64,000 nt of DNA from Chlorocebus sabaeus. Lineage: Eukaryota; Chordata; Mammalia; Primates; Cercopithecidae. Position 1 is the first letter of the stretch; each line of letters starts with the position of its first letter. A program made the position numbers and the translations under genes. Shown one piece after another: positions 43,502-55,135 of the stretch. The DNA is taken from assembly GCF_047675955.1 (NCBI RefSeq), contig NC_132910.1:90360923-90424922 (forward strand), written 5' to 3'. Below the pieces are notes generated by a model. The model was given only the letters and a program-made list of their open reading frames with translations. It was not told the DNA's origin and made no database searches.

Positions 43502-43936
43502 TCCTGTGGTAGATTTCTGAAGCCTCTTCTGTATATAGTTCTCTCTAGCACCCTACCCCATAAATTCCAGGCGTCCCAGCAGTTTCTAATTCTCGTATCT
43601 ACTCAGGTCAGTGAGACTGCTAAGCTCTGTTTAGGTCTCCCACCCACACACCCACACCTCTTACACCTATTCTGCAGTCTGGAAGATGCTTCTAGACAGA
43701 AATAGGGATTTTCTTGGAATTTACCCTGCTTATCTTCTGAAACCATAGTCCTGTATTGGCTTTTGTCCAACAGCTGAAAACCAGCTATTTTATGTTACTT
43801 TCCAGTTTTATAGTTGCCAGGAACTTCATCTAGTGTCAGTTATTCTTATACATTTGGGAGCAGAAGTCTCAGAGGGTATGGTGCCAGAATTTAGCATATG
43901 CGACTTTATTATCTGTTAGAACCATTCAGTCGCTTT

Positions 43937-44197
43937 TATTTTTTTGAGAAAGGTCTTACTGTGTTGCCCAGGCTATGGTACAGCAACCTTGTCCTCCCAG
44001 ATTCGAGCAATCCTCCCACCTCAGCCTCCCCAGTAGCTGAGACTACAGGGGTGTGCCACCAGGCCCAGCTAAGTTTTGTATTTTTTGTAGAGACAGGGTT
44101 TCACTATGTTTCCCAGGTTTGTCTGGAACTCCTGCTCAAGCAATCTGCCCACCTCCACCTCCCAAAGTGCTACAATTACAGGCATCAGCCCAGCCCA
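43937..44197 (-). mobile_element. Alu, old
   Basis: Deletion after CCAGGCTATGGTACAG. Confidence 0.9.
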
Positions 44198-44672
44198 GTC
44201 TGTTTTAATTATATCCTGGTTTGCTTCTTTGCTTCATTGTTTCTATAGCACAGTGTTAATATTTTAAATGTTAATTCCTGGTGAAAAACAATATCCTGTA
44301 TTATTATTCTAGTATTTTTGAAACTATTACGTTAGATTTTGAACTAAAATATGCAGGTGTTATAGGTAGGAGGACAAATAGATAATCTGGCATTCCTTCC
44401 ATAGCAAGGGAAATCCTTATTCACAGTTTTGAAGTTTCAAGAACTCCCCAAACACAAGAGTTTCAGATGAGGGAATGTAGACCTGTATTCTGTTCAATAC
44501 AATGATTCTTCTGTGGAGAGCTGAAAATGTCTGTCTACTGTCATTTTATAAAACCTGTTTTAAGTGAATTGAATGTAAAACATATGTTGAAAGTATACCG
44601 TATGTAGTATTTTGCATTTCACTTTCCCTAAATAAAAGTAAAGTAAGTTCCCTAACCTAAAAAGTTAGTTTA

Positions 44673-44780
44673 GGGCTGGGCGCAGTGGCTCACGCCTGTC
44701 ATCCCAGCACTTTGGGAGGCCGAGGTAGGGGAGTTCAATATCACCAGAGGTTGGGAGTTCAAGACCAGCCTGGCCAACAT
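44673..44780 (+). mobile_element. Alu 5' part only
   Basis: Ends at CAGCCTGGCCAACATCC with no tail. Confidence 0.9.
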
Positions 44781-44965
44781 CCAAATTGGATATTTTTTGT
44801 TACTTCTTCCTTTCTATTCTCATTTGTATTAAGTGACCTATTATAGAATTAGTGCATTTGGTGAAAAAAATTGAGATCTATTTACTTAAATGCATGTTGG
44901 TTATTGTTGAGGAGAAATGAATTATTAGTTATTTGGAGGGGCATGCCATTCTGAATTATTTTTAC

Positions 44966-45025
44966 AGCTCACGTTGACAGGAGATAATTGAAATATAGCT
45001 CACGTTGACAGGAGATAATTGAAAT
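44966..45025 (+). repeat. 31-bp tandem duplication
   Basis: AGCTCACGTTGACAGGAGAT starts at 44966 and again at 44997; both units continue AATTGAAAT without a difference. Confidence 0.95.
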
Positions 45026-45399
45026 AATGGCATTGAATATAATTTCAATAAGGACATAGCTGAATTTCATTAATTGAGAACATAATCGTTAGGGTCTAAA
45101 ATTTAGTTACTATTCTAAGTATGATAAAGTAAAAAGCTAAGTGCTATAATATAAATATATCTCATTCAAAGAGAGGATCTTTAGTTTTTCATTTTCATAT
45201 CCGTTATTTGGAGGGGATTATCTAGTTTAATTTTGTGTGTTCACTTCTCACTTTATTTTTGACATTTTTATTGTCCATTTGATTATAAGACTGAGTAAAC
45301 AATGTAACAGTTGAATTTGGTGATTAGAAGATCTTTTAAAAGATAAAAATTTAGGCATTAATTACCTTTATGTTAACATTTAATGTAATTTCTGTATGT

Positions 45400-45580
45400 G
45401 ATGGAAAGAGCTTTTAACCAGGAGTCAGAGAGCCTAAATTATAGTCTTAAATTTTGTCACTAGCTAGGTATGTAATGTGGGGTGAGTTACTTGTTTTCTA
45501 AATTTTAGCCTCTACAATAAGGTTTAAACCTTTTGTGCTTATAGGATTATCATGCTGATTAAATGTTATCGAGAAGTCTC
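45400..45580 (+). mobile_element. MIR
   Basis: GAAAGAGCTTTTAACCAGGA, GTCAGAGAGCCTAAATTA and GGTGAGTTACTTGTTTTCTA fit the family. Confidence 0.6.
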
Positions 45581-45714
45581 TGAAAAACATACCATAAACA
45601 AATAAAGATATTTCCAGTCACACCACCAAAAATACCAACTGGAATCCTGAATATTTTAAAAATCGGCTATGCAAAATAAAGTTACATTGTGCGTGTCAAG
45701 TAAGAATATCAATT

Positions 45715-45988
45715 TTATTTATTTTTTAAGAGACAGTGTATTGTTCTGTGGCTCAGATTGGAGTGCAGTGTTGCCATCACGGCTCACTGCAGCCTTAGAC
45801 TCCTGGGCTCAAACCGTCCTCCCACCTCAGCTTCATGAGTAGCGGGGACTACAGGCATGCCACCATGCCCACTTAATTTTTTAATTTTTTTGTAGAGACA
45901 GTGGGTCTCAAACTCCAGCCTGAAGCGATCCTCTCACCTCAGCCTCCCAAAGTATTGGGATTACAGGTGTGAGCCACCATGCCCAGCC
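45715..45988 (-). mobile_element. Alu, old
   Basis: AAGAGACAGTGTATTGTTCT to CATGCCCAGCC. Confidence 0.9.
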
Positions 45989-46274
45989 ATTGTCTGTTTT
46001 TATATGCCAGTTTGAATTATATTTGTATAGGTTCACATTTGTATTGTAGAATAGTAAACTATTCCATAAGTTTTGGGTGAAAACTTTCTTGTTAAAATCA
46101 GAATGTTTAATAGCAGTTGCAATGAGATTATGGGTTGATTTTCTTTTTTCTTTTTTTTAAAGCTTTCTACTGTGGCTGTTACTTGTGTTAGCAGTTTTAC
46201 TTTTTTTGTAAAATGTTCTAGGCACTAGATTAGGGAAGTAGTTATAATGGTTAGGTGTTATGGTTGTGTATTTG

Positions 46275-46490
46275 TATCGTCTGGTTTCAAATTCTTTTTC
46301 CATCACTTAATAGCAGTGTGACCTTGGCCAAATTATATAACCTCCTGGACCTCAGTTATCTAATGTAAAATGAAGATAGTAAGACTACCCGCTTCATATC
46401 ATTGTTAAGATTAAATAAATTTTCCCTGTGAAACACTTAGCACAGTGCCTGGGACTCAGTAAATGCTCATTAAGTATTAGCTGTTGTTAT
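46275..46490 (+). mobile_element. MIR, nearly complete
   Basis: AGCAGTGTGACCTTGGCCAA, CTGGACCTCAGTTATCTAAT and AGCACAGTGCCTGGGACTCA are clear. The best-preserved MIR in the window. Confidence 0.85.
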
Positions 46491-46863
46491 TGCTAAGTGT
46501 TTTACATGTCTTTTTCTCATGATTGCTCTGTATGATCTAAGGATTCTTTTTGATACTCAGCAAAGTACCAAATAAGATTATAGAATTAAAGTCTAGAGTC
46601 ACTGTTTAAAACCAGAGCTATTTGATTCCAAAGGCGGCCCTTTTCACTACTTCGTTAACTCCTCAAAGTAAATTTTTCAGTTCATAATGTTTCTCTTATA
46701 TAAACATTACCTTGGAATGTAATGCTAGGATCATGACACAGTGATGATACTTTATCAATTGTATACTTTTAATGGATGAGACCTAGATTTCCTTTTATAT
46801 CATATTTACTGTATTAGTTTTGGTAATTTAAGCCTTTGGCGTAAAGGCAATTAATACAAAGTC

Positions 46864-46928
46864 AATTAAAAGAGATTTTTACTTAGTCTCTTTTAGTTAA
46901 AAGAGACTATAAGTTAGTACTTTTAATT
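46864..46928. repeat. Imperfect palindrome of 65 bp
   Basis: Inner stem TAGTCTCTTTT / AAAAGAGACTA with loop AGTT (46884-46909). Outer stem AATTAAAAG / CTTTTAATT at 46864-46872 and 46920-46928. Confidence 0.85.
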
Positions 46929-47000
46929 TAGGTATGTCATTAATTTTGGGTGTCCTTTTTGTCGTTTTAATTTTTTTTTATCAGTTACTAATCTTTTTTC

Positions 47001-47296
47001 CTTTCTTTGAGACAGTGTCTCTCTCTGTCTTGCCCAGGCTGGGGTGCAGTGGTGTGACCATAGTTTACTGCAGCCTCAACCTCCTAGGCTCAAGGAATCC
47101 TCCTCCTGCCTCAGCCTCCTGAGTAGTTGGACCTAAAGGCACATACCACCATGCCTAGCTAATTTTTTCATTTTTTTGTAGAGACAGGGTCTCACTATGT
47201 TATGCAGGCTGGTCTTGAACTCCTGGGCTCAAGCAATCCTCCTGCCTTGGCCTTCCAAAGTGTTGGGATGACAGATATGAGTCACCGTGCCAGGCC
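47001..47296 (-). mobile_element. Alu, old
   Basis: GAGACAGTGTCTCTCTCTGT to CGTGCCAGGCC. Confidence 0.92.
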
Positions 47297-47305
47297 AGTA
47301 AATAT

Positions 47306-47597
47306 TTGTTTGTTTGTTTGTTTGAGACAGAGTCTCGCTCTGTCACCCAGGCTGGAGTACAGTGGTGCAGTTTCAGCTCACCATAACCTCCGCCTCCTGG
47401 GTTCAAGTGATTCTCATGCCTCAGCCTCCCAAATAGCTGGTAGTACAGGTGTGCGTCACCACGCCTAGCTAATTTAAAATATTTTCAGTAGAGACAGGGT
47501 TTCGCCATGTTGGCCAGGTTGGTCTTGAACTCTTGACCTCAGATGATCTGCCTCCCAAAGTGCTGGAATTACAGACGTGAGCCACTGCACCCGGCCT
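47306..47597 (-). mobile_element. Alu with (TTTG)n tail
   Basis: CCAGTAAAT at both sides. Confidence 0.93.
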
Positions 47598-47712
47598 GAC
47601 CAGTAAATCTTATTCTCATTCTTTTTCATATCTTATGGCAAGTATTTGTTTCTGTTTCTGTTGGGTGTACACCTAGGTTAGAAGGATTGGATCAGATAAT
47701 ATGTGTATTTGT
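47598..47712 (-). mobile_element. L1 fragment, antisense
   Basis: GGGTGTACACCTAGGTTAGA and AGGATTGGATCAGATAATAT match the antisense L1 motif (viz. GGGTATATACCTAGGAGTGG). It continues at 48.04 kb after an Alu. Confidence 0.65.
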
Positions 47713-48037
47713 TTTTGTTTTGTTTTGTTTTGTTTTGTTTTGTTTTGTTTTGTTTGAGACAGAGTCTTGCTCTGTTGCTCAGGCTGGAGTACAGTGGTGT
47801 GAACACGGCTCACTGCAGCTTTACCTCCCTGGCTCAAGCAGTCCTCCTGCCCCACCCTCCTGAGTAGCTGGGACTACATACAGGTGCTTATTACCATGCC
47901 TGGCTGTTTTATTTTTTGTAGAGATGAGATCTCACTCTGTTGCCTGAGCTGGTCTCAAACTCCTCTGCTCAAGTGATCTCCTACCTTGGCCTCCCAAAGT
48001 GCTAGGATTATAGGCATGGGAGAATAAACACCTGGCT
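47711..48037 (-). mobile_element. Alu with (TTTTG)n tail
   Basis: About eight TTTTG units at 47716-47757; the far end has diverged. Confidence 0.92.
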
Positions 48038-48547
48038 GTTTACTAGTTTTGTTAGATAACTGCTAAACAGTATTTTTTAAAATTTGGGCTTATTGAGTTA
48101 ATACGGTTTATGCTATAAAAGTCCGTCTGCCATACTGTTTTGCAAAGTGGTCATACCAATTTTTTTAACCCTATCAGCGATATATGAGTTCACAGTTGCT
48201 TTGCAATTTCTCCAACCGTTGATATTGTCTAATTTAATGACATAGCATTTTTTAAATGTAATTAAAACCTTTTAATGTGTTTATTGCCCATTAAAGACAT
48301 CCTTTCTTGGGTGTGTTTGTTTAAGACTCTTGCTAGTTGGGTTTTCTGCCTTACTGTTACTGATATTTATGAATTTTAAAGATATTTTCTGGATATAAGA
48401 TGTTTGTTGGACATATATATTCATTGTAAATACATTTTTCCTGACTTCTCTTTTTTCGGACTCTTTATGTTGGACGTTTAGAACTTTCCGTTTAAGGGAT
48501 CTTACCTACTTCAACTAATGGAAGATATATTTCTGTGTTTTCTTCTA
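48038..48547 (-). mobile_element. Old L1 fragment, antisense
   Basis: TTTTGCAAAGTGGTCATACC followed by GATATATGAGTTCACAGTTG and, later, GGATATAAGATGTTTGTTGG are typical antisense L1M strings. An Alu inserted near 48.55 kb. Confidence 0.65.
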
Positions 48548-48556
48548 GAAGCTTTT

Positions 48557-48827
48557 TTTTTTTTTTGAAACAGAATCTCGCATTATTGCCCAGACTAGAG
48601 TACAGTGGCACAATCTCAGCTCACTGTAACCTCTGCCTCCCGGGTTTAAGAAATTCTCCTGCCTCAGTCTCCCTAGTAGCTAGAATTACAGGCGTGCACC
48701 ACCACACCCCACTAATTTTGTATTTTTAGTAGAGACACAGTTTCGCCATGTTGGCCAGGCTGGTCTTGAACTCCTGACCTCAGGTGATCCACCCGTCTCA
48801 GCTTCCCAAAGTTCTAGGATTACAGGT
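48557..48827 (-). mobile_element. Alu, slightly 5' truncated
   Basis: A perfect duplication TTCTAGAAGCTTTTT on both sides. Confidence 0.95.
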
Positions 48828-49087
48828 GTTCTAGAAGCTTTTTCATTTTAACCTACACATTTAGATCTGCAGTGTTTTTAGATTTTTTTTTATTGTGAAG
48901 AAAGGTCACTGTAGTTCCACTAATTATTTTTTTCTACATTATCTTTTCTCTCTCTCTAATTGAGGTGGTTTCTGTTGCTATGTCTGTCTTCTACTGATTT
49001 TTTTTCTTCCGAAGTGTCATAAAATCTGCTTTACTCTTATCTGGGAAAGGTTTCATTTTTAAAAAATTAAATTTAAAATTTTATTTT

Positions 49088-49376
49088 ATTAGTTTTTTCA
49101 GATAGTCTCGCTGTGTTGCCCATGCTGAGTACAGTGGCACAATCTTGGCTCACTGCAATCTCCACCTCCCAGGTTCAAGCAGTTCTCCTGCCTCAGCCTC
49201 CCAAGTAGCTGAGATTACAGGTGTCTGCCACCACGCCTGGCTAACTTTTGTATTTTTAGTAGAGACAGAGGTTTCACCATGTTGGCCAGACTGTTCTCGA
49301 ACTCCTCACCTCAAGTGATCTGCCTGCCATGGCCTCCCAAAGTGCTGGGATTATAGGCGTGAGCTACCACACCCGG
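49088..49376 (-). mobile_element. Alu, full length
   Basis: TTTTTTCAGATAGTCTCGCT to CACACCCGG. Confidence 0.92.
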
Positions 49377-49405
49377 TTGGTTTCATGTTAAATTCTGTAT
49401 TTTCT

Positions 49406-49706
49406 TTTTTCCTTTTCTTTGTTTTTTTTCTTTTTCTGTTTTTTGAGATGGAGTCTCGCTCTGTCGCCAGGCTGGAGTACAGTGGTGTGATCTCAGCTCA
49501 CTGCAACCTCTGCCCCCCGGGTTCAAACAATTCTCCTGCCTCAGCCTCCCAAGTAGCTGGGACTACAGGCGCGTACCACCAAGCCCAGCTAATTTTTGTA
49601 TTTTTAGTAGAGATGGCGTTTCACCAGGTTGGCCAGGATGGTCTCGATCTCTTGACCTTGTGATCCACCTGCCTTAGCCTCCCAAAGTAAGCCACCGCGC
49701 CCAGCC
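49406..49706 (-). mobile_element. Alu with mixed T/C tail
   Basis: Lacks the GTGCTGGGATTACAGG box near its end (CCCAAAGTAAGCCACCGC). Confidence 0.92.
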
Positions 49707-49712
49707 TTCAAC

Positions 49713-50035
49713 TTTTTTTTTTTTTTCCCCCTTCAGACAGAGTCTTACTCTGTTGCCCAGGCTGGGGTGTAGTGGTACAATCTTGACTCACTGAAACCTC
49801 CACCTCCCAGGTTCAAGCAATTATCCTGCCTCAGCCTCCCAAGTAGCTGGGATTATAGGTGCATACCGCCATGCCTGGCTAATTTTTGTTTGTTTGTTTG
49901 TTTTTTGTATTTTTAGTAGAGATGGGGTTTTGCCAATGTTGGCCAGGCTGGTCTCGAACTCCTGGTCTCAAGTGATCTGCCCATCTTGGCCTTCTAAAGT
50001 GCTGGGATTACAGGCATGAGCCACTGTGCACAGCC
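49713..50035 (-). mobile_element. Alu with (TTTG)n in its middle
   Basis: The mid-element A-rich linker reads TTGTTTGTTTGTTTGTTTT. Confidence 0.92.
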
Positions 50036-50930
50036 TTAATACTGTATTTTCATCTTTATAAATTCTATTTGTTTTTTAAAATATATTTTCCTCTTCATTT
50101 GTTTATCCATTGCTTAAATTTTGAGCACATTTATAATAGTTGTTTTAACTTCTTTATCATAATTCCATCACATTTTAATTTCTCCTGATTATGGATCATG
50201 TTTTCCTGCTCTTAGCTGTCTAGATATTTTCTATTGGATGTTATACATTATAGGTTTTATATTATTTTACTAAATTTAACTGTCTTTGAAGAGTGGTGTT
50301 GGACTTTGTTGTGGCGCACAGTAAAGATGCTTGTCTGTCAACCTGATTTTTTTAAGGGTTTGTTAGGGTGGGTCTAGAGTAATACTCTAGGGCTAGTGTT
50401 TGTCTACTCTTAAGGAATGACGTTTTTGCAGTATTTGCTGAATTCTACAGCTGTTCGTTGACACTCCATTCTGGCAAGTTGGAACTCTCACTACCTTGTG
50501 GGCCATGAGAATTGTTAAACTTAATGAGTCCTGATCATTCTTTGTCTGGCCTTGTTATATTTCACCCTCCATATGCAAAACTTAGTGTACTCAACAGTTT
50601 TCAACAACAGACACATGGGGACCTTCTATAGATTTTTGGATCTCTTTCTCAGGGTAGTTCCATCTCTTGCAGAGTACCTCAGCCTCATTGAACATCAGTC
50701 TTTGTTTCTTAACTCTGTGGACTCCTGTAGTTTGCTTAGGATCCTTCCTCCTGTGCTGTGATATAGAAAGTGCCTCCAGGTATAAAGTGATGGCATTTCT
50801 AGAGCTCATCATGTTTGTTTCCCTTTCTCTTGGTTCACAGTCTTCCGCCACCTGGTAGCACCACCTGTTGAACCTGTTATTTCATATATTTTGTCCCGTT
50901 TTGTTTATGATGAAAGAACAAGTTGAGCTT
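50036..50930 (-). mobile_element. Old L1 3' region, antisense (probable)
   Basis: GTTAGGGTGGGTCTAGAGTA and the surrounding TC-rich sequence resemble the old-L1 3' UTR also seen at 41.8-42.7 kb. No coding potential. Confidence 0.45.
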
Positions 50931-52290
50931 CACTTACTTCATCATGCCAAAAGTGAAAGTCACCTAACTACATTTTTATAAATGTAAAATTTCAGAAAGC
51001 TGATGGTTTTATGAGCAGTGACACTTAACCCCCTTCTTTATAGGTATATAGTTTTCATAAACAGCAAGAAGTTAATAACATTCCTTTTAATTATGTTAGT
51101 CTTTACATCATAGCTTCCTTTAGTGCTTTCTTATTGTAAGAAAAACAAGTTACTTTTAGGCTTTCTGCTAAGTAAATGGGAACACTAAATTTAGCTACTT
51201 AGTATTACTATGTTTCTTTGGCTACATATGGTGAATGACAGCTCTCAAGTAACTGCTTCTGCTTTCTCCTCCTCTTGTCCCTAAAATCACTGTGCCTGCT
51301 GAATGCATAGTTGATTGTGGGAGACAAAGAAAAATATTCAACCAGTTAGGAAGCTATTGCTGAGAAACTGGGTCTGATGGGACCTACTAGAGGACAGAAG
51401 TATAAGGGAAGGAGAAGCACCAAAGATGATTAGTTTTTTTTTTTTTGCATAATCATCTAGTTGATTGAGTTGAAGCGGGGGCATCAACTCTATCTTCAGG
51501 ATGGTGAAGACTTGGTGCAGAATACATTTTGGGCAAGAAAATCAGTTGTATTTGGATATATTAGGTTTCAGATGCAAAACAACAGCATTGGAAGGCTGAG
51601 GCAGGAGGATTGCTTGAGCCTGTGATTGACCCACTGCACTCCAGTCTGGGCCAGAGTGAGATCCTGTCTCAAAGCAACAACAAAGTGGAGATGATGGGTA
51701 TATAGGTGGTTGTAAAACAACTCTAGTTTGCCTTAGTGTGAACTTAATTAATTGATTTCTTGATACTAAAATGTAAATTTTTACATTTTTATTTTTCTGT
51801 TTCTACACATTTTCTGCCATGCTTTTTGCCATCACTTGCATTTTTCCTTCCCAGATTTTAAATATATTGCCTCAAAAATTATGAGCAAAATTTTTAAAAT
51901 TTACGTCAATGTGTTCTGGCACAAATTGTATGTTTTAGATGCACATTTTTTTTTTCTGTAACAAATACAATGCTTTAAAAATAAATTTTCATGTGAAAGC
52001 ATATGTTGATGTCTAAAAGTCAACTAGCACTAAAAGATATATGATGAAACAAATAATGTTCTCTATTTTCTCCCATCCACTTGGTTTCCCACTCCAGAAT
52101 CAAGCAACTTCAGTTCTTTATTTTGTCTGGTATTTGCCTTCTTGTTGCTTAGTAATATATCACTATTTCTTCTTGATACATAGCTTTTAAATATTTGTTG
52201 ACCTCTGGTTTTTGAAAATGAGGACTCAGAACTTACTCATTCACACATTTGCCCACTTTGATTTTCCTCGTTCCTCAACATAATTATATC
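50931..52290. other. NAA15 intron 1, mostly unique
   Basis: One Alu fragment at 51.6 kb, otherwise AT-rich sequence with no recognised feature. Confidence 0.55.
51578..51690 (+). mobile_element. Alu fragment with internal deletion
   Basis: GGAAGGCTGAGGCAGGAGG joined to CCACTGCACTCCAGTC. Confidence 0.85.
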
Positions 52291-52293
52291 ATG

Positions 52294-52629
52294 AGTTTTT
52301 TTTTTTTTTTTTCCTTTTTTTTGTTTTGAGACAGAATCTGGCCCTGTTGCCCAGGCTGGAGTGTGGTGGCATGATCTTGGCTCACTTCAACCTCCGCCTC
52401 CCAGGTTCCAGTGATTCTCCTGCCTCAGCCTCCTGAGCAGCTGGGATTACAGACACCTGCATGCCATCATGCCTGGCTAATTTTTTTTTTTTTTTTTTTT
52501 TTTTGTATTTTTAGTAGAGATGGAGTTTCACCATGTTGGCCAGGCTGGTCTCGAACTCTTGACCTTAAGTGATCGCGCCTCGGCCTCCCAAAGTGCTGGG
52601 ATTACAAGCATGATCTTCTGCGCCCAGCC
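52294..52629 (-). mobile_element. Alu, expanded middle T tract
   Basis: 24 T residues in the linker; flanks ATATCATGAGTTTT and ATATCACAAGTTTT. Confidence 0.94.
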
Positions 52630-53008
52630 ATATCACAAGTTTTTTATAAACTAGTACAGAGTGTTTGCATTTTTATAACTATGCATGTATTATTCAGTAT
52701 TGAGCCAAATTTATACTAAATCCAAGTCTTATACAAGCTTTTGTTTTTTGTGGAGTTAATACCTATTATTTAGGCAGTTGCCTGGTTTTCTGTAGACCTG
52801 TTGCTCATGTTCTGCAAGTGTGCCTGTATTTCTGTCATGAGCTTACGATTAACATTTTCCATATTAGCAAGCACACTAGTTCAATTTTTGCTCTTGCTGG
52901 AAACCTATTCCATAGCAGGTTTTGACTTCTGCTCCAATCTGGAGTGGCTACTCTCTAGTTCTTTTTTCTGTATTAGATTCCCTATTTAATTACTAAGTCC
53001 TATAGTGC

Positions 53009-53304
53009 TTTTTTTTTTTTTGGAGATATGGTCTCACACTATCATCTAGGCTGGAATGCAATAGCGTGATCTTAGTTCACTGACAACCTCTGCCTCCCGG
53101 GTTCAAATGATTCTCCTGCCTCAGCCTCCTGAGTAGCGAGGATTACAGGCGCCCGCCACCATGCCCAGCTAATTTTTGTATTTTTAATAGAGATGGGGTT
53201 TCACCATATTGGCCTGGCTGGTCTCGAACTCCTGACCTCGTGATCTGCCCGCCTCGGCCTCTCAGAGTGCTGGGATTATATATGTGAGCCACCACGCCCG
53301 GCCC
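53009..53304 (-). mobile_element. Alu, full length
   Basis: Flanks CTATAGTGC and CCGTAGTGC. Confidence 0.93.
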
Positions 53305-53445
53305 TCCGTAGTGCCTTTTTAAAAATTTATCTTCTTTTAATGGCTTCTTAAGGAAGAATATGTGGACACAAAAGTTTAGCTTTTTGCAAAGCTTTGAAAT
53401 GTCATTTTGCTCTTATACGGTCTTGGTATTTTGGTTTGTTTGGGT

Positions 53446-53751
53446 TTTTTTTTTTTTTTTTTTTTTTTTTGAGACAGAGTCTCACTCTGTTGCCCAGGCT
53501 GGAGTGTGGTGGCACGATCTCCGCTCACTGCAACCTCTGCCTCCTGGGTTTAAATGATTTTCCTGCCTCAGTCTCTGGAGTAGCTGGGATTACAGGTAGC
53601 GCCACCAGGCCTGGCTAATTTTTGTATTTTTAGTAGAGACAGGGTTTCACCATGTTGGCCAGCCTGGTCTCGAACTCCTGACCTCATATGATCTGCCCCC
53701 CTCGGCCTCCCAAAGTGCTGGGATTACAGGTATGAGCCACCATGCCTAGCC
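53446..53751 (-). mobile_element. Alu, full length
   Basis: Sits between the arms of a 14-bp inverted repeat. Confidence 0.93.
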
Positions 53752-53792
53752 TCTTATATAGTCTTTATGTATGGGAGCAAAATGACATTTTG

Positions 53793-54103
53793 CGAGGTTG
53801 GTTCCAGGATCTCCCTTGGGTACCAAAATCCAGGGATGCTCAAGTCCTTGATATACAGTGGCATAGTATTTGCATATAACCTATGCACATCCTCTTGTAT
53901 ACTGTAAATTATCTCTAGGTTATTTATAATACCTAATACAATGTAAATACTGTGTAAATAGTTGTTATACTGTATTGCTTACAAGAAAAAAGTGTACTTT
54001 TGTATAGACGCAGTTTTTTTGTTTTTTGTTTTTCTAAATACTTTCTATCTGTAGTTAGCAGACTCCACAGATGTAGAACCCATGGATATGGGGGCTGACT
54101 GTA
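53793..54103 (+). mobile_element. Non-autonomous DNA transposon (Tc1/mariner, Tigger-like), copy 2
   Basis: Begins inside the element at GTTGGTTCCAGGATCTCCCT and ends GGGGGCTGACTGTACTT. Same family as the copy at 22.8 kb; its first 25 or so bases are missing. Confidence 0.65.
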
Positions 54104-54440
54104 CTTGATTGATGACTTGGCTGGGTATAGAATTATAAGTTGAAACTTAATTTTCACTCTGAATTTTGAAGGCTGTATATTTGTCTTCTAGATTTCAACA
54201 GTATTTCATTTTTACTTTGGAATAAGAGTGCACTGCCATTCTGATTATAGATCTTTTTTATGTGACTTGTTTTTTTTCCCTTTCTGGAAGTTTTTAAGGA
54301 CCTTTTTTTTTTATTTTCAGGCTTTGAGATTTCACTGTGATATGTTACAGTCTGGGTATTTTTTCCATGTATTTTGCATGGACATTTTTGGCCCTTTCAG
54401 CTTGAAAGCTTCAGTAAAAAGAAAATATTCTTCAGTAAAA
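54104..54440 (-). mobile_element. Old L1 3' region, antisense
   Basis: TTGGCTGGGTATAGAATTAT and AAGTTGAAACTTAATTTTCA, then GATTTCACTGTGATATGTTA, fit antisense L1M/L1ME. Confidence 0.6.
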
Positions 54441-54462
54441 ATAAAATGTTCTTTAGAAAACT

Positions 54463-54781
54463 AGCTGGGCATAGTGGCTCATGCCTATTATCCCAGCCCC
54501 TGGGGAGGCCGAGGCAGGAGGATTGCTTGAGTGACTCCCAAAATCGCTTGAGAATCTTGGAGTTTGAGACCAACCTAGGCAACATAGTGAGTCCCTGTCT
54601 CTACAAAAAATAAAAATATTAGCCAGGTGTGGTGGCATGTGCCTTTAGTCCTAGCTACTTGGAAGGCTGAGATAGAAGTATTCCTTGAGCCCAGGTGGAT
54701 AAGGCCGCTGTGAGCTATGATCATGCCACTGTGCCCTGCCTGGGTGACAGAGTGAGTCTCAGTCTTTAAAAAAAAAAAAAA
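54463..54781 (+). mobile_element. Alu, old
   Basis: Contains a short CTTGAGTGACTCCCAAAATC insertion; 14-A tail. Confidence 0.9.
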
Positions 54782-55036
54782 TTCTATACCATTTATTTTT
54801 CTATTCTCTTTCTGCATTACTCAGTTGTTGGACTTTACTAATCTGTATTCTGTTCGTTTGTCTTTATTTTACTTCCTGTATTTGAACCTTTTGTATTTTT
54901 TATTGGCATTGTTCCGAGATTTAGAAGCATATGGAAATAGCATTCTGTTTTTTTTAAACAGAGTAGAGAAATTTAGTGTTTAATTTAATGTTGTTTGCAT
55001 TCCTTGCTAAACTTAAATATTTTTTGTTTGTTTTGA

Positions 55037-55135
<99 letters not shown>

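Larger units (their letters stand above)
44198..45400. other. NAA15 intron 1, mostly unique
   Basis: Holds the 5' piece of an Alu and a 31-bp tandem duplication; nothing else recognised. Confidence 0.6.
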
